Shown: positions 6,896-14,551 of the stretch, in pieces
Position numbering within the stretch: the stretch's first letter is position 1
Layout of the letters: each line of letters starts with the position of its first letter
Source of the DNA: CAYLNH01 sp964384625
Lineage (GTDB): Bacteria > Verrucomicrobiota > Lentisphaeria > JABSQK01
Direction: 5' to 3'
DNA length: 21,648 nucleotides
NCBI GenBank assembly: GCA_964384625.1
Contig: CAYLNH010000108.1
Coordinates: forward strand, 1 to 21,648
Position numbers and translations under genes: made by a program
Notes under the pieces: generated by a model
Told to the model about the DNA's origin: nothing
The model's database searches: none
The model's input: only the letters and a program-made list of their open reading frames with translations

Positions 6896-8347
6896 TCAGT
6901 CGTCGTAGAGGTAGTCCAGGTATTCCCATTTGAAGCCGGGCTGACGGTGGCAGCCGGCGCCCTGGGTGACGCGCAGGTCTTCCGCCACCAACCGGGCCAG
7001 GTGCTCCGGGTCCAGCAGCGGATCCTCCGTTTCTACCCGCCAGTTCTGCAGGGCCTGCAGGAGGTCCTGCTCAATCTCCGCCATGTCCGGCTGGCCGGCC
7101 AGGTTGTTGAATTCGTGTGGGTCCGCCTGCAGGTCATAGAGCTCGACCGGCTCGGGGCGCCGCCAGTTTTCGTAGACGCGCTGTACGGTTTCGTCGCCGT
7201 GATCGAGTTCCCATTGTGTGGTGCCGGTGTCGACCAGGACATGTTTGGTGTAATACTCCTCAACGGGGTTGTCCTGATCCGGCAGGAGCGTCCGGATCAG
7301 CTTGTAGCGCTCGTCCCGAACCGTGCGCTGGGGATAGAGGAACGACGGCGGCGGGAATGGGTGACTCGTATTCCACTCGCAGAAGAGATGGGATCGCCAG
7401 TCAACCGTCTCACCGGCCAGCAGCGGGCGCAAGGACATTCCCGGCAGGTCATCCGGGATGCTGACGCCGGCAGCGTCGAGGGCGGTTGGCAGAATGTCAA
7501 CCGACGAAACCCGGCGGCCGGCAATCATGCCCTGGGCCGGCATCCCGGGCCAGCAGGCGATGAACGGCACGCGGACGGCAAGCTCATACGATGCGCCCTT
7601 GCCGCGCGAGAACTGCGGCCCGTGGTCGCCAAGGTAGATGATCAGCGTGTCGTCTGCGTGGCCGGCGCGTTCCAGGGCTTCCAGCAACAGGCCGATGCCG
7701 ACATCCAGGCGTTTCATGCACGAGTAATAGTTGGCCGCGTGTTCGCGCAGTCGGGATGAATCCGCTCCCACAGCGGCCGGGACCGGGACTTCGCCGGCCA
7801 CCGCCGGGCGCTCAGGCACGCCGCAATCCTGCCGCAGCCACGGCAGATGCGCGTCCGCGTAGTTCACCATGAGGAAGAAAGGCGTATCGCCGTCGCAGAA
7901 GAATTCCGCCGCCGCTTCAGCGGTGCGTTTGACGTCGCGGTGGTGAAAGCTGATGAACTGCGGATCGTTCCAGACGAAGTCAAACGGGAAGGCGTCCTCG
8001 GGCAACACATGGAGCTTGCCGATGCGCCCCGTTCGATAGCCGTCGGCCTGGAGGATTCCCGGCACTGACGGATAGGACCGGCGCATGGCATAGCCGTGCG
8101 TGGACAGGCCGATCTGGCCGTTCTGATGCGGGTACAGTCCGGTCAGGATACTGGCCCGCGAGGGGCTGCATACCGCTTGCGTGACATACGCATCCTCGAA
8201 TGCCGCCCCCATCGCCGCCAGCCGGTCGAGATTGGGCGTGTGGATCGCCGCATCCCCGTAGCAGCTGAGTTGCGGTCCGTTGTCCTCGGACGTAATGAGC
8301 AGGATATTCAGCCGGTCTGCTGTGGAGTACTTTCGAGCTGTCGCCAT
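6896..8347 (-). CDS. Type I Cys-sulfatase without signal peptide
   Basis: 483 residues, usual size for family S1 sulfatases. The formylglycine motif C60-S-P-S-R64 is intact, so the enzyme needs an anaerobic maturase or FGE encoded elsewhere. Other active-site positions are present: the N-terminal metal-binding 'TSEDNG' (19-24), K111 and H113 in 'GKLHV', H167 in 'NYADAHLPW', and D241, H242 and K250 in 'LGDHGPQFSRGKG'. The sequence style ('SCYGD...TPNLDRLA') resembles sulfamidase/heparan N-sulfatase-like subfamilies, but the substrate is not certain. Most bacterial S1 sulfatases are exported; this one begins MATARKYSTADRLNILLI with no signal peptide, so a cytoplasmic role on an imported sulfated sugar is inferred. 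A GAGGG ribosome site lies about eight bases upstream. It sits 21 bases after propeller A in the operon. Confidence 0.93.
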   Translation of the reverse strand: MATARKYSTADRLNILLITSEDNGPQLSCYGDAAIHTPNLDRLAAMGAAFEDAYVTQAVCSPSRASILTGLYPHQNGQIGLSTHGYAMRRSYPSVPGILQADGYRTGRIGKLHVLPEDAFPFDFVWNDPQFISFHHRDVKRTAEAAAEFFCDGDTPFFLMVNYADAHLPWLRQDCGVPERPAVAGEVPVPAAVGADSSRLREHAANYYSCMKRLDVGIGLLLEALERAGHADDTLIIYLGDHGPQFSRGKGASYELAVRVPFIACWPGMPAQGMIAGRRVSSVDILPTALDAAGVSIPDDLPGMSLRPLLAGETVDWRSHLFCEWNTSHPFPPPSFLYPQRTVRDERYKLIRTLLPDQDNPVEEYYTKHVLVDTGTTQWELDHGDETVQRVYENWRRPEPVELYDLQADPHEFNNLAGQPDMAEIEQDLLQALQNWRVETEDPLLDPEHLARLVAEDLRVTQGAGCHRQPGFKWEYLDYLYDD

Positions 8348-8368
8348 TTGGTTACCCTCGTTTTCGTC

Positions 8369-9838
8369 TTACCCCTGACGGAACCGCATCGAAAACAGGT
8401 CGGCGTCCTGCATGACGAACCGCAAGCGGACGGGCCGGCCCGCGAGCTTCCCCAGATCACTGTCGCCGGTCCAGCGCACCGGCAGGTCGATCGCATCACC
8501 GAAGATGTCGACACAGTCATCCAGGGCGAAGCCCGGGATCGCGTCGCCCTCGACGTCCTGGACTTCGACGCGCACACTGCCGGCGGCCGATGTCGACACA
8601 TTCAGTACGAGTTGATCGCCGGCGAACGAGAACGGTCTGGTCAGCAACTCGCCGCCGGCCATCGGGCTGTTGACCGAGACGAAGCCGTCCAACCGCAAGG
8701 AGTACCTTCGGGTCACCGCGCCGGGATTGCGCCAGTAGTGTTCGGAGACATAGATCGACAGTTCATCGGGCGCGCCGCCAACTGCCGAAGCGGTTTCAAC
8801 CAAACCCCAATTCTGGTAGTTGTCGCCATACGTCCAGTTGCCCGTCTGCTGCGGCCCCGGCCGGATAAAGGCTTCCCTCCAGCGGCGGAAGCATTGGCCG
8901 TCACGCGAGCTCATGAACAGGCCCTCGGTCAGCGCCGTGCCGAACCGTTCATTCACCGACGTACGCCGGCGCCGGTGTTCGCGTTCCGGGAGAACATCGA
9001 AAGAGTCGGACCACTGCCGCTGGATGTAGCGCGCCGGGAAGCCCAGGAGCATGTGCGGCGCCCGATGATACGGGGTGACCTGGTTCGTATACAACTGCTC
9101 CGCCGGGGAGTCCTCGTACGTCAGCAGTTCAGGCTCGGTCCAGTGCACAAAATCCGGCGACGTACAGGCTGCAATAGCACGACAGCCGTCGACGAAATCG
9201 CGGACGTATGCCCGGTACTCGCCGCGGGCCGCATCCCAGAACGCGAGGTTCTGCGAATCGAATTTGCCTTTGGTGATAATCGGTTCCGGGCTGGTCAGCG
9301 ACCAGTGAATGCCGTCGCCGGAGTGGAACGCGTACATGGCCATGCCGGGGTACTGCCCCGACGCGCCGATACCCTTGTAGCGCATTTCCGGCGCGCAGGC
9401 CGGGTTGCTGTCCTTGAACGGCGCGAACCCGTGTTGATCGACGCCGTCCGTCAGGTCCGGACTCAAGACGATGTTGTTCTTCGTGTTGCCGTCGAACTCG
9501 CGGAGTCCCACGTCCGGTCGGGTCCAGTGCACGCCGTCCGGGCTTTCCGCATAACAGACAAAGATCGGATGCGGCGAATGCAGAGACTCGCCCTTGCTTT
9601 CGGGATCGGCCAGCTCCACCTGCCAGCCTTTGTAGTACATGCGGTAGACGCCATCGTCTTTGAACACCGTGCAGTAGGCCCCGCTCATGTTGCCTTCCCA
9701 GGGGCGATCCATCTCCAGCGCGACTTCGCGCGGCACCGGGTGCTGCAAGACCTGCCCGGCGCCGCCGGTCAGCGTTGCAATCAGAACGTCGTCAACAAAC
9801 AGTTCGCGACGTGAACCAATGTCGATCGTCTGTGTCAT
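8369..9838 (-). CDS. Five-bladed propeller GH43/GH32-like protein A
   Basis: 489 residues. It begins with 'IDIGSRRELFVDD', a signature of a large uncharacterised family in PVC bacteria with an arabinanase/levansucrase/invertase-type five-bladed propeller fold. Propeller blades show repeated 'D(G)xHW' motifs: 'SPDGVHWTRP', 'SGDGIHWSLT', 'SPDFVHWTEP' and 'SSRDGQCFRRW'. The last ~110 residues look like a C-terminal beta-sandwich ('LVLNVSTSAAGSVRVEVQD', ending 'DADLFSMRF'). No signal peptide is present. AAGGAG seven bases before the ATG supports the start. A glycosidase or glycan phosphorylase-like role is likely but catalytic acids cannot be assigned with confidence. It is a tandem paralogue of the next upstream gene. 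Confidence 0.75.
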   Translation of the reverse strand: MTQTIDIGSRRELFVDDVLIATLTGGAGQVLQHPVPREVALEMDRPWEGNMSGAYCTVFKDDGVYRMYYKGWQVELADPESKGESLHSPHPIFVCYAESPDGVHWTRPDVGLREFDGNTKNNIVLSPDLTDGVDQHGFAPFKDSNPACAPEMRYKGIGASGQYPGMAMYAFHSGDGIHWSLTSPEPIITKGKFDSQNLAFWDAARGEYRAYVRDFVDGCRAIAACTSPDFVHWTEPELLTYEDSPAEQLYTNQVTPYHRAPHMLLGFPARYIQRQWSDSFDVLPEREHRRRRTSVNERFGTALTEGLFMSSRDGQCFRRWREAFIRPGPQQTGNWTYGDNYQNWGLVETASAVGGAPDELSIYVSEHYWRNPGAVTRRYSLRLDGFVSVNSPMAGGELLTRPFSFAGDQLVLNVSTSAAGSVRVEVQDVEGDAIPGFALDDCVDIFGDAIDLPVRWTGDSDLGKLAGRPVRLRFVMQDADLFSMRFRQG

Positions 9839-9854
9839 TGGGAAACTCCTTCAT

Positions 9855-11246
9855 TTACTTGAACTGCAGGGCAAACAGATCCGCGTCTTGCAGCACAAAG
9901 CGTAGACGGACCGGCTTTCCGGCGAGGTTATGGAGTTGACTGTTCTCCTCCCAACGGACCGTATGTTCGATGCGATCGCCGTAGATCTCAGGGCAGGCCT
10001 CGAGTTCGAAGCCGGGCGCCGGCGTGCCGGCGGCATCCTGGATTTCGACCTGGACGCTGCCGACGGCCGACGTACTGAAGTTGATCAGCAGGTTTGTCCC
10101 GGTGAACGTCAGTGGTCGCGTCACGACTTCGCCGCCGGCGTGGCGGGCATTGATCCCGGCAAAGCCCCACGGGCGCAGGCTGAGCCGGCGCAGCCGGTTG
10201 TCCGGCCAGCCGTAGTGCTCGCTGACGTACATCGACCACTCCGTTTCGCCGGGCAGGATGCCGATCGCCGGACAGTTGTTGCGATGCGTCCAGTTGCGTT
10301 CGTCGAGGCCGGCGCGCAGCCAGGCTTCGGGGAACGGCCGGCGCCAGTGCACGCCGTCGCGGCTGGACATCATCACGGCATCGGTCATGCCGGCCATACC
10401 GGGCGTGCCGGTGCCGGGATACTGCATCGCGCTGACGTCTTCGACCGGCGTGTTGCGCCGGCGAACATAACGCATCGGGAAGGACAGCAGGATGTGCCCG
10501 GCGCCGGGCACCGGCGTCGTGGCGTTCGTATAGAACTCCTCGACCGGGGCGTCATCGTCGTATTGGTGGGGCACCGGGTCCGTCCAATGGATGAAGTCGA
10601 CGGACGTGCAGCTCTGGATGGCGCGGCCGCGACCGTCTTCGAAGAACCGGCTGAACAGCCGGTACTTGCCGAGAACGCCGTCCCACAGCGGCACGTTGGC
10701 ACTGTCGAACATCCCCGGGATCGCCAGCGGCTGTTCCTGCGCCAGGCGCCAGTGGAAACCATCGGCAGAGAACAGGGCATAAAGATTGCCCTTGCCGGTG
10801 CCGCCGACCGCCTTGAACCGTTGATCGTCCCGGCAGTCCGGATTGCCGTCGCAAAACGCGACGAGGTTGTGGGCCTGGATGCCCTGCCAGACAACGTTGT
10901 TCCGGCCGCCGTCGCCAAGGTCGAAAATGCCGAGCTCCGGACGTTCGAAGTGAACGCCGTCATCGCTGATCGCGACACAGGCCGTCTGCTGTTTGGACTC
11001 GTCGCCGCTGCCTGTCTTCAGCGGGTAGTGGCCGCGGTAGTAGAGGAGATAGCGTCCCTCGTGTTCGAGCAACACGTTGTAGACGCCGCTGCAGCCGTTT
11101 TCCAGGTTGCCTTCGACCTGGAACACGACCTCTTCGCGCTTGGGCGGCTGGAGTTTCAGCGCTGCCCCGCCGGCGGCACGGTCGATCAGATAATCGTCGA
11201 CGAACAGCTCCCGCCGACTGCCGATATCAATTACATCCGTGTTCAT
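9855..11246 (-). CDS. Five-bladed propeller GH43/GH32-like protein B
   Basis: 463 residues, paralogous along its whole length to the protein at 8369-9838. Both share the 'IDIGSRRELFVDD' start, the 'SMYVSEHYGWPDNRLRRLSLR' region versus 'SIYVSEHYWRNPGAVTRRYSLR', the 'INFSTSAVGSVQVEIQDA' sandwich strand and a 'PVRLRFVLQDADLF' ending. Blade motifs include 'SDDGVHFERP', 'SADGFHWRLA', 'SVDFIHWTDP' and 'SSRDGVHWRRP'. The two copies have diverged considerably, so the duplication is old and they may act on different linkages. No signal peptide. Ribosome site is weak; the gene follows the sialidase-like gene by nine bases, so translational coupling is likely. Confidence 0.75.
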   Translation of the reverse strand: MNTDVIDIGSRRELFVDDYLIDRAAGGAALKLQPPKREEVVFQVEGNLENGCSGVYNVLLEHEGRYLLYYRGHYPLKTGSGDESKQQTACVAISDDGVHFERPELGIFDLGDGGRNNVVWQGIQAHNLVAFCDGNPDCRDDQRFKAVGGTGKGNLYALFSADGFHWRLAQEQPLAIPGMFDSANVPLWDGVLGKYRLFSRFFEDGRGRAIQSCTSVDFIHWTDPVPHQYDDDAPVEEFYTNATTPVPGAGHILLSFPMRYVRRRNTPVEDVSAMQYPGTGTPGMAGMTDAVMMSSRDGVHWRRPFPEAWLRAGLDERNWTHRNNCPAIGILPGETEWSMYVSEHYGWPDNRLRRLSLRPWGFAGINARHAGGEVVTRPLTFTGTNLLINFSTSAVGSVQVEIQDAAGTPAPGFELEACPEIYGDRIEHTVRWEENSQLHNLAGKPVRLRFVLQDADLFALQFK

Positions 11247-11255
11247 GTGGCGTAC

Positions 11256-12356
11256 TCAGTTGAGTTTCCAGTTCGACCAGAGGAGGGAACACTTCTCGCC
11301 GGCGGCGTACTTCTGGTAGTACACCGAGAACAGACTGCCGTCGGCCAGTTCCACCGTCGACGGATACCCCAGGTCGCCGTCGGGGCCGTCATCGCGCAGG
11401 ATGAGATCGGCATCCCAGGTGGCGCCGTCGTCGCGGCTGACGGCCAGTCGCTGGCCGTAGGGTTCGAGGCGATAGCCGTACGTCAGGACGAGGGCGCCGG
11501 AGGAGTGCCGCATGATATGCGGCGGCGAACCGTGGAAGCCCAACGGTTTTGCTTCCGTCCAGGTCTTGCCGCCGTCGGTCGACTCGGTCTGCATGATGGA
11601 GAAATGCACCAGCCCGAGATCTTCCAGCCTGGCGCAGCCCTCGTAGTTCTGGATGCGGATCATGCCGATCAGTTTGCCGTCCGGCAATTCCACGACATGC
11701 GGTTCATGGTAGTGTCCGCCGGCCGTCCCGGGACACAGCGGGACTTCGCCCAGTTCCTGCCAGGTTTCACCTTCGTCGTCACTGCGAACGGCAAGCACCG
11801 GGCCGAAGCGAAGGTCGTCGAAGACGCCGTAGGGTTTGCCGAGATACAACAGACCGCCGTCCTGCAGCACGATCGGACCGTGCGGGGCGGACACCGGTAC
11901 GCGGATGGGATCGCCAAACGTCTCGCCGCCGTCGTCGCTGCGCATGACATACGAGCCGAGGAGGTCCTTGACCATGTCGTCGGTCCACGCGGCAAAGACC
12001 GCATCCCAGCGCTCGCGTTCTTTCTCCGGCAGCCAGCCGGCCTCGCGATATTGGCGCGTGTCCGAGCGGAACCAGCTGAGCAGCACCTTGTTGCCCCAGC
12101 TGCAGATGCCCGCGTCGCGGTCGTCGATCGGGGAGTCGTGAATGACCCGGGGCGCGGACCAGGTCCTGCCGGCGTCGTGACTGACGTTAAGGACCTCCTT
12201 GCCGAAGGGGCAGACGTGTTCGGACCGCAGCCCCGAGCTGGCCACGATCAACGTTCCGTCCGGTGTGCGGGTGACGCACGGCCAGCCGAAGTAACCGAAT
12301 CGTTCGTCGGGAAGGCGGGCGATCGTGCCGTGTTCTGCTTCGATACGTTTGTTCAT
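11256..12356 (-). CDS. Sialidase-like BNR/Asp-box propeller protein
   Basis: 366 residues with five Asp boxes at 59-66 (SHDAGRTW), 140-147 (SDDGGETF), 192-199 (SDDEGETW), 259-266 (STDGGKTW) and 307-314 (SRDDGATW). The blades alternate with 'LPDGKLIGMIR'-type strands as in GH33 exo-sialidases. It is not a close copy of the sialidase-like protein at the other end of the operon, so the two probably recognise different substrates. The canonical FRIP motif is missing and activity on sialic acid is unproven. No signal peptide is visible. The gene starts three bases after the MFS stop codon. Confidence 0.82.
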   Translation of the reverse strand: MNKRIEAEHGTIARLPDERFGYFGWPCVTRTPDGTLIVASSGLRSEHVCPFGKEVLNVSHDAGRTWSAPRVIHDSPIDDRDAGICSWGNKVLLSWFRSDTRQYREAGWLPEKERERWDAVFAAWTDDMVKDLLGSYVMRSDDGGETFGDPIRVPVSAPHGPIVLQDGGLLYLGKPYGVFDDLRFGPVLAVRSDDEGETWQELGEVPLCPGTAGGHYHEPHVVELPDGKLIGMIRIQNYEGCARLEDLGLVHFSIMQTESTDGGKTWTEAKPLGFHGSPPHIMRHSSGALVLTYGYRLEPYGQRLAVSRDDGATWDADLILRDDGPDGDLGYPSTVELADGSLFSVYYQKYAAGEKCSLLWSNWKLN

Positions 12357-12359
12357 CGT

Positions 12360-13688
12360 CTAGGTTCCAATCGTTTTCGTTGACAGCGACGCTGCAGTTG
12401 ACGAAGAAGGACCTCCTGTTTGTTCCGGCCGGCGGGACCGCTGTCGGCGTCTGACCCAGAGGCCGCCGCTGATCCCGATCAGAATGAAAACCGCGCCCGG
12501 CAGGATCATCACCCGCCACATGCCGTTGTCCCCGGTGAGCCGCACCAGTTGCCCGAGGCCGGAGACCGAGAGCGCAATGAGGGCGCCGCTGAGCAGCCGG
12601 CTCAGCGCCATCGCCGCCGGCAGCTGATGCCGCTCGGCCGCGAGGCAGCCCAGCATTGTCGGATACTCCGCCGACCAGCAGAAGCTGCCCAGGACATAGC
12701 CGAGCGCGACCAGCAGATAACGTCCGGACAACAGGCCGCAGATGAACAGCGTGCCGCCGAGGATCCCCGGCGCCATGAGGAAGACGCGCTTGCCGAATCG
12801 CTCGGGCAGTGCCGTCAGCAGCAGGCGCGACACCACATAGGCCCCGCTGAAACCAACCAGCACCAGGCCCGGCGCCAGCGGCCGGGAATCGAACGCGCCG
12901 CCGCCGAGAAACCGGGGCAGCCAGATGTACAGCGTGGTGTCCGCCGCGCCGTGCAGGGCCAGGAGCACCACCAGGACCAGCGCCGAGGACCGCAGCACGC
13001 GCTTCCAGGCGCCCCAGGCGGTCCCGCTCGCAGGGGCCTCCGGCAAGGCCGGGCGCCGGACTGTCAGGCTGCCGCCGCCGGCGATCGCGCTGACACTGAA
13101 AAAGGTCAGCCGCAAAGCCGCGCCGAGGTCCAGAGCGGGCAGGGCGCGGACCAGGCGGAGGATGCCTTCGGCCACCAGCGGCCGCAGAATGCCGCCGGCC
13201 CCCAGCACCGCCAGGTTCCAGGCCAGCACCCGCCGGCGGTCCGCCGGGAAGAGCTGGACCAGATGTGTGCTGACGGCCAGGACCAGCGGCCCGAAAAACA
13301 CCCCGTTGACTCCGAGGGCCAACGCCAGAAGCCACCAGCAGTTACTGCCGAGGCCGACCAGCAGGAGCGCCAGGCCCAGGCCGGCCATGGCGGCGCGCAT
13401 CACCCGCGTGGCGCCCCAGCGGTGGATGGCCAGGCCCGCCGGCAGCAACGCCAGTGTGCCTGTCAACGGGCCGACACTGAACAACAGCCCGAAGCGCGCC
13501 GAATCAATCTGCAGGTGATCCTGCAGCGCCTGTCCCAGCACCGGCAGGAGCATGGCCGAACTGCACACCACGAGCATGACCGAGGCGACGACTGCCCGGC
13601 GTCGGGGATTCGGGGGAGTGGTTTGGCGGACCTCGCGGCCGGCGGCCACCGGCGCGCGGGGGCCGTCGTCCGTTTCCGGTGTCTTCAT
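12360..13688 (-). CDS. MFS transporter, operon importer candidate
   Basis: 442 residues with about twelve membrane helices. After a ~28-residue polar N-terminus, helix one is 'AVVASVMLVVCSSAMLLPVLG'; the loop 2-3 motif is present as 'GLAIHRWGATRVMRA', close to the major-facilitator G-x-L-a-D-r-x-G-r-r pattern, though its Asp is replaced by His. A central charged loop (about 215-230) separates the halves. The C-terminus is a basic, Ser-rich tail. It overlaps the GntR gene by four bases (ATGA), the typical coupling of regulator and transporter. In this operon it is the only transporter, so it probably imports the substrate of the cytoplasmic enzymes; direction and substrate are inferred. Confidence 0.88.
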   Translation of the reverse strand: MKTPETDDGPRAPVAAGREVRQTTPPNPRRRAVVASVMLVVCSSAMLLPVLGQALQDHLQIDSARFGLLFSVGPLTGTLALLPAGLAIHRWGATRVMRAAMAGLGLALLLVGLGSNCWWLLALALGVNGVFFGPLVLAVSTHLVQLFPADRRRVLAWNLAVLGAGGILRPLVAEGILRLVRALPALDLGAALRLTFFSVSAIAGGGSLTVRRPALPEAPASGTAWGAWKRVLRSSALVLVVLLALHGAADTTLYIWLPRFLGGGAFDSRPLAPGLVLVGFSGAYVVSRLLLTALPERFGKRVFLMAPGILGGTLFICGLLSGRYLLVALGYVLGSFCWSAEYPTMLGCLAAERHQLPAAMALSRLLSGALIALSVSGLGQLVRLTGDNGMWRVMILPGAVFILIGISGGLWVRRRQRSRRPEQTGGPSSSTAASLSTKTIGT

Positions 13689-14386
13689 CGGGAGCGGCTG
13701 CCTGCCTGTTTGGAAGTGGTTTCGGGCCAGCGCATGTAGACGTGCGTATGGCGCTTGAGGGCCTTCAGAAACGTCTGCTCATCGCCGGCTTCCAGAGCGT
13801 CGACGATCTCCCCGTGCTGCTCCAGCCAGGCCGTGATCTCAACGGCACTGCGGGGGCGCGGCCGGGCTTCACGACAATCTTGAAAGATCGGTCCATAGAG
13901 ATGGGCAAACAAAGCCGCGAGCCGATTGCCGCAGCCGGCCGTCAGGATCCAGTGGAAGCGGATTTCCGATGCCATCACGTCAACCGTCTCGCTGGGCTGG
14001 GCGGCGACTTCGCGCAGCAGCCGGCGCAACTGCCGGATCGTCTTCTTCTTGATCCGCGCCAGGGCCAGCGGCCCGAGCCCCCACTCCAGGGCCGCCCGAA
14101 ACTCCATCGCGTCGGCATAGCGTCCGGCTGCGTCCAGGTCGTTGTCGAAATAGTGTCGCAGCTCGAGCAGCACGGGGTCGCGGACGATCCGGATGCCGCC
14201 TTTGCGTTTGGACTGGATGATGCCGAGCACCTTGAGCGCGGTCAGCGCTTCGCGCACCGAGGACCGGCCGACGCCGGTGGCGGCGGCGATCTCCAGTTCG
14301 GCGGGGAGGGCGTCGCCGACGGTCAGCTGCCGTTCGGCGATGTGCTCCTCGATCCACTGCAGGGCCTGTTCGGCGGCACTGCTCAT
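13685..14386 (-). CDS. GntR-family regulator, FadR subfamily (FCD domain)
   Basis: 233 residues from the chosen start. Residues 3-70 form the winged helix ('GDALPAELEIAAATGVGRSSVREALTAL' with the recognition helix at about 41-50, wing to 'GGIRIVRD'). Residues about 85-215 form the helical FCD effector domain; H145, H191 and H213 fit the metal-binding histidines of this family. The start at 14386 is chosen because AGGAGG lies just upstream (14396-14391); an in-frame ATG at 14410 falls inside an operator palindrome and lacks a ribosome site. As first gene of the operon it probably represses its own transcription and that of the downstream transporter and enzymes until a sugar acid or similar ligand binds. 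Confidence 0.93.
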   Translation of the reverse strand: MSSAAEQALQWIEEHIAERQLTVGDALPAELEIAAATGVGRSSVREALTALKVLGIIQSKRKGGIRIVRDPVLLELRHYFDNDLDAAGRYADAMEFRAALEWGLGPLALARIKKKTIRQLRRLLREVAAQPSETVDVMASEIRFHWILTAGCGNRLAALFAHLYGPIFQDCREARPRPRSAVEITAWLEQHGEIVDALEAGDEQTFLKALKRHTHVYMRWPETTSKQAGSRSR

Positions 14387-14397
14387 GGCTCCTCCTG

Positions 14398-14429
14398 ATA
14401 TGTCAGACATATTGTTATGTCAGACATAA
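14398..14429. promoter_or_regulatory. Twin palindromic operators for the GntR/FadR regulator
   Basis: Two perfect 15-bp palindromes, ATATGTCAGACATAT (14398-14412) and TTATGTCAGACATAA (14415-14429), share the 13-base core TATGTCAGACATA, with centres 17 bases apart. The GTC-N-GAC core is the form bound by FadR-type GntR proteins. They sit between the predicted promoter and the ribosome site of the GntR gene, covering the likely transcription start, so autorepression is the simplest reading. Confidence 0.8.
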
Positions 14430-14455
14430 ACTAGGCAGGAACAGGGGGCGGTCAA
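14428..14455 (-). promoter_or_regulatory. Operon promoter
   Basis: On the minus strand TTGACC (14455-14450) is followed after 16 bases by TAGTTT (14433-14428). The -35 box is good, the -10 box weak. The start point would fall near 14421, inside the second operator palindrome, consistent with steric repression. Confidence 0.45.
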
Positions 14456-14476
14456 GTCCAGTTCGGCAAGAAAGTC

Positions 14477-14492
14477 AAAAGAACGGGCGTTC
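14477..14492 (-). terminator. Weak terminator candidate after the second URO-D gene
   Basis: On the minus strand GAACGCCCGTTC (14492-14481) folds into a short hairpin followed directly by TTTT (14480-14477). It lies between the URO-D stop at 14552 and the operon promoter, the right place to insulate them, but the stem is only four to five pairs. A second hairpin (GGGGA/TCCCC, 14511-14527) lacks a T run. The rest of 14430-14551 holds nothing recognisable. Confidence 0.3.
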
Positions 14493-14551
14493 GCGGCCGG
14501 CGGCGGGACAGGGGATTGCAGTTCCCCGGTCACGGCGGTGCGGCCCGGGAC

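Larger units (their letters stand above)
5770..14386 (-). other. Seven-gene glycan-processing operon
   Basis: Seven minus-strand genes are packed with spacings of -4, 3, 9, 16, 21 and 34 bases: GntR regulator, MFS transporter, sialidase-like, propeller B, propeller A, sulfatase, sialidase-like. There is no room for internal promoters or terminators of size. One promoter with two operators precedes the first gene (14398-14455). The set (importer plus hydrolases plus sensor) looks like a carbohydrate utilisation locus. Confidence 0.8.

Noticed and set aside
9930..12383. Open plus-strand frame of 817 codons, and similar long plus-strand frames at 1889-2848, 8096-9814 and 12420-13739
   Set aside because: They lie opposite genes with clear family motifs. 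GC-rich codon use creates long antisense frames; their translations are Ala/Arg/Gly/Val- or Gln/Arg-rich with no domain.
14384..14410. Upstream ATG at 14410 for the GntR gene
   Set aside because: It lies inside the first operator palindrome and has no ribosome site, whereas the ATG at 14386 follows AGGAGG.
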